Made by a program: the position numbers and the translations under genes
Notes under the pieces: generated by a model
What the model was told of the DNA's origin: nothing
The model's input: only the letters and a program-made list of their open reading frames with translations
Databases searched by the model: none
Source: Spirogloea muscicola
Taxonomy: Eukaryota > Streptophyta > Zygnematophyceae > Spirogloeales > Spirogloeaceae
Direction: 5' to 3'
Assembly: GCA_009602725.1 (NCBI GenBank)
Contig: WELB01000049.1
Coordinates: 65,255 to 129,254 of the forward strand
DNA length: 64,000 bases
Part shown: positions 55,529 to 64,000 of the stretch, in pieces
Layout: each line of letters begins with the position of its first letter
Numbering within the stretch: position 1 is the stretch's first letter

Positions 55529-58500
55529 CTAGGTCATCGTCTCGCAGACATCAGCACTGCTGCTATGATCTTGCATCCCCTGAGCTACTAAGGTAGTTGG
55601 TAAAGCAGACTGGCAATTTACCTCAGATTCATGGTCGGCATGGGTGTTCCACTGGTTTTGTGTCCATCTCTCCCTGTTCCGCCGCCCAGCTCGCCCAGCT
55701 TTGGAGCTGAACTCGTAGGGGTTCGCTTCACTGAAAACGTTTGAACGAGGAGATGATCTGTACTCTGCAGCATCATACTTCTCCTTCTGCATCAAGGAAT
55801 GAGCAGTTGAGAGCCTTGCCTCCTTTAGGTAGCAAGAGTGAGAACCCACAATGAGAACTCAACTCCAGTAGATCTCAACCCACCTTGATGGGGTCCGAGA
55901 GGACGTTGTACGCTTCCCCAATGAGTTTGAAGAGGCGCTCAGTGTCCTCACTGGCCAGGCTCTGTCCAGCCTGCAACATGCAGCATGAAGCTCAAGCTCA
56001 TAGCTCTCACTATGCAAAGCATGCGCCTCATCACTAAGTTGAGTGTATTAAGGACTCTGGCGTCAAACCAGGAGGAGATTTGAGACAAAGGAATTGCTAA
56101 CACTGCTGAAGGGCAGCGCAAGACTGACCTTGTCAGGGTGGTGCCGAAGAGCAGCTCTGTGGTAAGCCTTTTTGATCTCCACAGAGCTTGACGAGGGCTC
56201 TATTCCTCTGAAAAAGGCAGACCCAGCCCCCCAAGAACAGACTCGCTCAGTCTCAAAAGCTCTTGAAGCCCTGGCCGATGAAAGGTCAAGGACAGTAATA
56301 GTCGAAGCTGCATCTGAAGTGATCTGCCATGATGAGTCAACAAAGGGCCTGTGTAATAGCTACCCACAGGATGAGATAGTAGTTGACAGATATGTTCTGC
56401 TTTCCCTCTTCCTCCACCCTCCTCAGCCGCTCCTTGGCCTCCCGGACTTCAGCTGCGTCCACAGCCTTCCTGTGGATGTGCCCAGAAGTGCCAGTTCTCT
56501 GGTTGTCCACGCTACCTTCGTGTAGGCCCTGCAGCATCTGGAGATCATGACCAGCCTGCCCAAAGTCTCGCACCTTCTCATACAGAGTGGCTCGCCTGGA
56601 AATTGCCTGCCACCATCCACAATCGGTCCCGTGCACAGTGCTTTCATCAGCAAAGCGTCCTTTGATACAAGCTGGCGAATGACCTATGAACAAGGGATTG
56701 AGAAGAGCTGCTGACAAGCACGTCCTCCTTGAGACCAGGCGACAAGTAGACGGCAAAGAAAAGCATTCGTTGTTGTAGCATTCATTTGTGGCTGAATCTG
56801 CACCTTCCCACCTTAGCATACTTGGGGTCCAGTGCAATGGCACGGCTGCAGTCCGAGATGGCATCCGCAATCTGGCCGAGGGCCTGACTGGCAGCAGCAC
56901 GATTTGCAAAACAGACTGCGGCAAAAGGCTTGGACTCCCCAAGTGACCTGGTGCTATTTGTGCTATTGGTAGTTGGAGAAGTGGAAATGTTGAGAGCTGC
57001 AGTATAGTGCTCGATGGCCTCTGCATGCCTTCCTGCCTGAAAGGCAGCATTCCCCTTTGCCTGATCAAGAAGAAGCACCAAATGACCCTGATTTTAGGCG
57101 TTGATTGCGTCTCTCAGTCAGGATATCAACAAATCACCAGCATGACGTCTTGGATGTGAGGCAACCGCCCTGTGTGCATCACTTGAGCTAGCTATTGTGA
57201 CAAAGAACGTCGTCTCCTGAGCAAACACCACCTTATACTGGAGTTGCGCTTGCATGCAAGAGATCCACTCTGCCACCATATCCGCGTCCTCACTGCATGA
57301 GAGGATAAAGCATCAGACATGCTTGTGTGCATATCTTTCTTAAGTGATGTGTATGAGGCTCAATGCATGAAGACAAGTGCACATGGCTCAGCCACAAGCA
57401 TTCTGTAATCACATGCAGACAGTCATCCCCTGTCAACAAGTCTGATGCCCTTTGCTGTCTAAAGGTGTGTGCTTTGAGGATCACATTATCAGGTAGCTCA
57501 AGTCCTTGACAGGATTGACAAAATGTGCAAAACACTCGGCCAATCTCAACAGACCAGATAAGTTGGAAACGGAACCTGTGCTCATATGTAGTGCTTCAGA
57601 CCACACTACCATGCTCAGACTTTGTTAAGGAATGCTCGCCTTCTTACCTTGAGTTGGTCAGTGATGTGGCTTTCTTCACTCCCTCAAGCGCCACAATGGC
57701 ATCTTCCAAGTTCCCCTGGGCATGCCGAGCTTGAGCAATGAGCTTCAGCCGCCAGCTCCTGACATCCACAGCTGTTGGCTGCGACGTCAGGCATGGAGAG
57801 TTGCACTCCGCTGCGGGCAGCGTACTTTCGCACAGCTTGACAACATCCTCATATAGCTTCAGCTGCATAGCGAATATGGCCAGGCTCAGATCTACTGTTT
57901 GAGACTAAGCCAACTGCGCAAGTCTCATCAACAGGGCTTGCAAGTCGCAAACAATGCTGTTGCAGGCAAAACTCTACTTGAGATACACAGGCACTATGAC
58001 TCCTTGAGAGTGTAGATGTGGCCTTACTGTCATCAGGGCCTCTCCTCTGAGACGCAAGAGAGCTTCAGATTGTTCAGAGATGGCAAGTGCTTCATTGAGG
58101 AGCCTCAGGGCTTCGGACGTGTCCTTTGTAGAACAAGTGGTCAGCAAGCTCTCCACCTCTTGCCCTAAAGATCTCCCCTTCTGCATGACCCCATGCAAAG
58201 TGCGCCACATATGTGTAAATGCGCGCAACTTCGAGAGCAAATCGGACAGGCCTTGAGCTGGGCTATCTCCATGCAGTCTGACGGTGTGAATGCATGGCTT
58301 GAGCCAACCTTGGTCTTCTGTAGGCCATCTTCGGCCTCGGCGGCCGCCCTGCCACCTGCCGTACTCCGGGCCAAGCAGTGCTGGAAGTTGGCTTCGGCCT
58401 CCTCAAAGTTTCCCAGCGTCAAATGGCAGCTGCACGCACAAACAACGTAGGCCAGCTGCGGTAAGTGATACATCTCAGACCTGCAAGACATTGTGCAGAT

Positions 58501-61500
58501 TGTGACATAGATTGACCACCAGACATAGCAGCTTGACACGCAGTTAGCGCACAGCTCCACATTGCTGCGTTGCTGCAGTTACATCCTTAATCACTGTCCA
58601 TAACTTCTTTCATGTGAAGAGATGCTAAAGCTCTCAGCACACCTGGCAGCCCGAAGTCGGACGCGAACAAACTGGGGGTCAATCGCCATGGCCTCGCTGC
58701 AGTCGGAGAGGGCATCCCGCAGCCTCCCGATGCCCATGCGCGTTGCAGCCCTGTTACTGTAGCACAGCATGGCCGCCTGCGAGGGCGTGCCTCTTGGCAC
58801 GCTGGCCACGCCTCTGGTGTAGTGCTCCTCGGCCTTCTGGAAGTCGGCATTGGCATACGCCTGATTGCCCCTGCAGTGCCGCGGGCCAGAGGTCCTCACC
58901 TTCACAACAGTGCGTGCTGCTCACACATGCCATTATACAGCAAAGCTTCTGCCCAAGGTAGGCAAGGAAGAGAGAGGAGCTCACCTGAGCCGCCACTTGT
59001 CACACGTCTCCTCACTTGACGTGACGCCCCCGCCCAACAGCACGTCGCCCTCAGAGCGTGCTCTCGCGTGGCCGATCCGCGCAGCTGCATCTCCACCTGC
59101 AGCAGAGGTGCTGGCTCCCTGGACCGATCTGGGGCTCTCCACATTCTCCCTCCTTACTCGCCGCTGGAAATGATGCTGAGCGCGTCCCACCGGAGGAGCG
59201 TCCTGGGGGCTGGCAGGAAGCTGGCCGCTAGTCACTGCTGCAGCAGGTTGCTCCGCCGCTGGAGCAGCAGTGACGGCAGCATCAGTGCCCTGCGCTCCAG
59301 CCCTGAATTGGAAGACCCACTGGTCCCTGAGAAGCTTGTGGAGCCACCTGCAAGAGTCTCAGCATCACCTGGAGCTTGCTGCTTGGTCGAGCTCCTGGCC
59401 TCACGCTGCTGTGACGACCCAGCGTTCACGGTGTGCTTGTGGCCGTCCATGCGCATGCGCAGCGAGAGCTCCACCTTCTGCTGCTCCCTTGCCTCCCAGC
59501 CCTCGTCTGCATCCTCCTCCTGGTGGTCACTACTGCCAACTCCGCCACTGCTTCTGACCTTCGCAGCAGCAGCTGTGCAAGGCTTGCTCCACTCTGGCAA
59601 CTTGTGCTGTGGACGCCCAGACTCTGAGCCCGTGGGAGAGCCCTCTGCAGCCACATGGTTATCAAAGTTTGCTCCAGCGCCAGCCTCATCAGCATCGACG
59701 TCACCACGCTGCGGCTGACAGCTGAGGGGGTTGTGCACACCGGCCCCTCTTGAGAGGACGCGATGCTGGGAGGAGCTCTGAGAGCGAGTCTGCCTGTGCC
59801 TCGCGGCTGCTCGCAAGGTGGACCTTGGCGAGGGGGACGATGGCGAGCTCTCTCCCTTTGTGGCGCCAAACTTGAAGAACACTGGCTCCAGCTGCGGCAA
59901 CCTGAGCGCCTCGCTTGCTGCTGAAGGCGAGGAGGTGCCAGTGGTGGGAGAGGTCACCTGCGACGATGTCATGACCGACACGTCATCCTCCATGGCCTGC
60001 TGCTGGACTTCGAGCGGTGACAAGCCAGGAACCTGCATTGGTTGGCCGGCAGGCGAGGCGTAAGCCTGGGGCACAGAGGAGCCGGGAGAGGCTGCAGGAA
60101 AGGCAGAGGGCGCAGGGACCACCTCGGGCAGGACACGATCATCAGAAGCGGCAGTGTCCTGTCCGCCGCGGCTCTTGACGTGCAGTGTTCGGGCACTGTT
60201 GCGCTCGTCAGCCGGCAGTGGCCAGGAAAGCGAGGGTTTCTCGGAACGAGCTTGTGGCTTGGGTACTCCGGCTGCACTGGCACTGTGATCTGGGCCGCCA
60301 CCGTCGCTGTCCTTGCGGAAGCTTGCAGCATCACTTTGGGTCCTGGCGGAGGGTAAGTGGGACATGCGTTGGGCCTGGACGCCAGCCGCTGCCGCTGCAA
60401 TGCTGGAGAACCGGCTTGGTTGAAAGCCTGCGGCCTGCGACATGTCCAAGTTCTGGCTCTTAGCAGATGCCCGGTTTCGCATTGGCAAATACTTTGAAGT
60501 GCTCCTGCTGCCGCTGTCCAACGACACTGGCACTGCGTTCTCTGCAACTGGAGGAGTCTCCACAGGAGGCTGCATGCCAAGCTTGCCCATGGCTTGCTGG
60601 AGGGCATCAGCAGTGTCTGTTGACACTGCAGCCGGCTCCTCCAGTGCCAGGTCCTCGAGTATGCCCTCGAGCCCTGTGTTCCTGGGCTCCACAGTTTCGC
60701 CCTGGTTTGGCCAAGTGGCCACCTCGCCCCCCTCCGGAAGTCTCTTCTCCTCTGCTCCACTCATAGCCCCTACCATGGCCACCTTGCCAACTGCCAGCTT
60801 GGTCATCCTTGCACCAAGTTCATACACCCATGGAGAAGGGTTTTCGACAGTAAGACCAGCTTCAGCGCCATCACCATTACCGCCTCCATTTCCAGTTGGC
60901 GCTGCGCATGGCGAAGCTGGCCCAGTGGAGGTGCTGTCGGAGCTGTAGTCCTCCCTGAGCTTGTGCAGCGAGTCAAAGGTTGCACGCTGGGCACTGCCTG
61001 CTTGAACTGGTATTCTGCGAGTGCCTTTGTCCTTGGCATCAGCGCCACCGTCAGCATAAGTATCATCGTCAGCACCAGGCATGGAGGCGGCATCGGCGTC
61101 ATTGTCATTGGCCTTGGCCTTGGCTGCATGCTCAACTCTTGACTCTTCCGCAACCTGCTGCCTTGTCTTGACCTCCACCTCTGGTGCGACCTGCCGTTGC
61201 CGGACTGACGCCCACATCACCTTGCCCTTGAGCCGAGGAGAGCGCAACTTGGATGGCCCCATGACCGCCCTTGCAGATCGCAACTTCGGTGATCTCGTGG
61301 CCGCCTGCGGACCCACCTTCCTGTGTGCCGCAGCACCCAGGTCAAGGCCGTGAGCAGCCTTTGGTGAGTTCTTGGATGCGACCAAAAGCCCCTGAGCCTC
61401 TGTGACGCCATGCCCAGGTAAGGAAGACACAGGCCGTGCATCTGCAGTGGGTGACGAGCTTCCCACGGACACAGCAAGTGCCGCAATGGCCTCCTCAAGG

Positions 61501-64000
61501 CCCAGAGTGACTGAGGCCAGCCCGGCCGCCTGCAGATCCTCTGCCTGAGGCTGCTTATGCAGGCTTCGGACCTTCTTCGCGACGTGCCGCCGTGACCTGA
61601 TGGCTGAACGGGGTGAGCAGCCGGCTGCAAAGGCTGCAGACACCAGCGGTGCCTGTGGAGAAGGTGCTGAGGGCGAGGAGGAGGGTGAGGTAGGTGCCGC
61701 CAGAGAAAAGGGCGCTGGCGCTGATGGGCCATCTAATGCAGGCCCTGGACTCGGCAATGGTGGCTGGGGCGGGCGCGCTGCCGCTGGAGACGGGCTCGTG
61801 GATGAGGCTTTAGACGTGCCGTCGTTGCTGGGAACATGGAACTCGGGGATGTTGAGGCCAAGCACCGCCGCGCGCTCCAGCGCCGAGCCCCGATTTCCTG
61901 TACGCCAGTTTGGCCGGCTGCCCAGTAGCGGCAGCGGCGGCGAGGCGGCCGATGGCTTTTCTGAAGGTTGCTCGGTGCTCCTCAGAGGTGGAGGATTGGT
62001 GCTGTCGTTATGGTTTCCGCCAAATACAAAAGGGCCAACAGCCGCCACTGCTGCATCATGTAGTGCCCTCTCTTCTGAGGTGGCCTTGGCCGCCACAAGC
62101 AGGGCCGAAAACTCACTCGCCAGACCCTGAGAGATCCCCTTGCTGTCGACGCCACCAGCCGTTGCACCTCCAGCTGAGGTGAGGCTCACCGGTTGCAGGC
62201 GGGAACGTGGCGCCCTTAAGTCTGTGCTGGAGGCTGGACTGGTGGCGCTGCTTGCCGACTGCGACCCGCCCCGCGACGATGCGCGCTCCGAGACGGCCTC
62301 CGCAATGGCCTCCACCGCACCGACGAGCTCCGCCACGGAGCCTGGCGCCGCCTGCGCCAGGCCCTGGTTGCGCTGCTCGCGGAGCGACTTGATGGAAATG
62401 AGGCCCTGCCGGCGCGACGGCATGGCGCCCGCTGTGGTTGCTGTTGTTGGTGACGCCACAACTGCCGCGGGAGCAACCCTTACCGCAGTGTTAGACTTTG
62501 TCGTCTCCGGACGCTGCTGAGAGAGGAGGGTCCCAAAAATGGACGGCGGAAGGGGATCTGACTGCTGACTGCTGCGCGAAGACCGCGGCCCTGGTTGCGT
62601 CGCAAACGGTGTCGCCATCGTCATCTGTGCTGCAGCTGCGCGTGGAGGAGGCAGGCTGGTCGTCGAATGGGAGGGCGGCTCTGCTAAAGCGTCGCTGTGG
62701 CTCAGTGAATACAGGCCCTGTAGCTTGGAGGCGCGGCCAAGGAAGGAGAGCTGCGACGCCGTGGAGGTGGCAGCCTCTGGTTGCGGGCTCGGCAAGTCCT
62801 TGTCGTGGTGAGCCAGCACCGCAGGCTTGGCCACAAACAGATGCGGAGGGAGCTTCCGCGGCGGCCCCACGGGGCCCGGCGCAGCGTCAGCGGCAGGCGT
62901 AGCAGGCGCAGCAGCTGGCAAGCTCGGCATGCTTGCAGAGCGGCCAGCCGCCGTTGCAGTCGAGCCGAGGGCAGCTCCTTGCTTGGGGACTGGAAATCTG
63001 CGGCGGGCCTTGGCCATCTTCCTTGCCGACTGTGGCGAGTCGGTTGCTCGTGTTGTGCCTACGCCTCCTCGGTATCCGGGCGGGGGCGGCAGGGGTTGGG
63101 TGCTCACATGGTCCTGTGCCGGTGATTGGGCGGCAGCGACCTCGGCAGCGGAGGCAGAGGGAGGCCAATCAGCCAACGCGCTCGCCACCGGTGCATACGG
63201 GCTGCTCGTTTCATGGCTGTCAATGTCCATGGGCTCCGCCAGCGTGGTCGACTCCTGGCTTTCACTGTGGCTCTTGAAGAAGGCTGCCGCGCGCCGCGAC
63301 CGCAGCAGAGGCACGCCGGCTCGCGGCGGCGGCGCCTTCCCACTCGGCGACTCCAGAGACTCGTGGCCACTTGTGGCCATGGCTGCCAGCGGCACCGGCT
63401 TGAGCTGGCCTGCTGCTGTGCCGTTGCTCGTGCCCTCTGCTTCCATAGCGCCGCCAGTGGAAATGCTGGCGGCGGCGCTGCAAGATCTCGCGAAGAGTCG
63501 CGGCGGCAATGGCATTCTGGGCGCCGGATCGGAGTCCGCCCTCACTAGCGCGGCTGCAGGCTCCGGCGCTGCCGCCTGGTGGCGGGTCGCCAGCTCCGGC
63601 TCTCGGCTGGAGCCAGATCCTGCGCCGAGCTTGTCGTGGACAGCCGAGGCCGCGGCCAGCCCTGATCCCGCTGCTCGCGGCAAACTGGGCTGGCCATTGT
63701 GGGCGTCGGGCGGGGAGCCCGTGCCGGGCCTGGTCGCTCTGGGCGCGCCATTCGCCGCCGCCTGCGCCAGGCCCGGGGGTGCAGCGACGGACGGACGGCC
63801 GGACCGATGCACGGGCGAGTGCCCAGCAGCCGTCGCCTCCGCCGCCGCCGCCGCCGCCGCCGGAGGTGCGGCGTGATCTGCGGTGCTCGACAGGCCTGGC
63901 GGCTGCCCGCCCAGCTGGCCGGGCTCGGCGGCGGCTGCGCCGAACCCGGCGTCCTCGGGCGGCTCGATGCGGGCCACCCGAACGGGCCGCGTCCGCAGCG
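55529..64000 (-). CDS. TPR-DnaJ co-chaperone with very long N-terminal region (5' end outside window)
   Basis: Partial: the frame is still open at the right edge. The first visible exon, 64000 to about 59371, encodes more than 1,500 residues of low-complexity Ser/Pro/Ala sequence without a fold. It is followed by 58985-59246 (TSSEETCDKWRLR) and then TPRs. 58643-58870 has GNQAYANADFQKAEEHYTRG and CYSNRAATRMGIGRLRDALS; about 58308-58433 has LGNFEEAEANFQHCLAR; others lie near 58,030-58,180 and 57,650-57,868. 56817-57075 has KGNAAFQAGRHAEAIEHYTA and ANRAAASQALGQIADAISDC. The J domain near the C-terminus is split over 56133-56225 (GIEPSSSSVEIKKAYHRAAL, RHHPDK with HPD) and 55885-55975 (FKLIGEAYNVLSDPIK), then KYDAAEYRSSPRSNVF. 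TPR plus J resembles DNAJC7 and plant TPR15/TPR16: the HPD loop stimulates Hsp70, and TPRs bind chaperone tails. Several middle borders are approximate. Confidence 0.85.

Noticed and set aside
59068-63876. Long plus-strand open frames opposite the TPR-DnaJ exon (for example 62,827-63,876)
   Set aside because: They mirror the minus-strand 4.7-kb frame, have no start context or splice logic, and arise from high GC content.
1-64000. CRISPR arrays, bacterial operons, riboswitches
   Set aside because: No regularly spaced short repeats; gene structure is eukaryotic with introns, so these feature types do not apply.

Overview
This window is nuclear DNA of a green-lineage eukaryote, most likely a chlorophyte alga. 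Nearly every gene is split by short GT-AG introns, and exon phases join cleanly. Start codons sit in strong GCC-ATG-G contexts, and coding ends are GC-rich with CCG/CGG microsatellites. Several genes are typical of green plants: a SEX4-type phosphoglucan phosphatase (starch turnover), a GT14 (DUF266) glycosyltransferase, a CYP26-2/CYP28-like cyclophilin and a TPR-DnaJ protein with a long N-terminal region. A short TTTAGGG-type telomeric repeat at 50.2 kb fits the same assignment. Two N gaps (27,004-27,658 and 41,404-41,459) and five isolated Ns are present; two of the isolated Ns coincide with apparent frame breaks.

Layout. 0.4-1.8 kb: ankyrin-repeat protein (-). 2.8-5.6 kb: GT14 glycosyltransferase (-). 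6-10.7 kb: a degraded copia fragment, then non-LTR retroelement debris and a long 3' part of a LINE-like ORF with a restriction-like endonuclease tail. 11.1-12.2 kb: a HEXIM-like, intronless gene (+). 15.0-18.3 kb: multi-exon gene of unknown function (+). 18.8-20.2 kb: membrane-anchored cyclophilin-like protein (-). 20.3-27.0 kb: repeat island with a decayed Ty1/copia element and several truncated LINE tails, running into the large gap. 28.2-33.0 kb: HAP2/GCS1, the gamete membrane fusogen (+). 33.9-37.3 kb: SEX4-like phosphatase (-), convergent with HAP2. 39-39.5 kb: charged helical (LEA-like) protein (+). 40.3-41.4 kb: coiled-coil protein with a possible prenylation tail (-). 42-43 kb: LINE debris. 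44.3-47.3 kb: AIM24-family protein (-, 11 exons). 48.0-49.6 kb: SET-domain lysine methyltransferase (+). 49.6-50.2 kb: LINE tail and telomere-like repeat. 50.8-52.4 kb: LSM1 (+, 5 exons). 55.5 kb to the right edge: TPR-DnaJ protein (-), its 5' end outside the window.

The genes do not form one pathway. The most notable are HAP2 (evidence for a gamete-fusion machinery in this organism), the HEXIM-like protein (a family best known from animal P-TEFb control), and a family of truncated retroelements that keep the same C-terminal peptide and a palindromic 3' sequence. Exon coordinates for the ankyrin, GT14, cyclophilin, AIM24 and LSM1 genes were worked out base by base and keep phase throughout. 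Those for HAP2, SEX4, SET and TPR-DnaJ are partly approximate.
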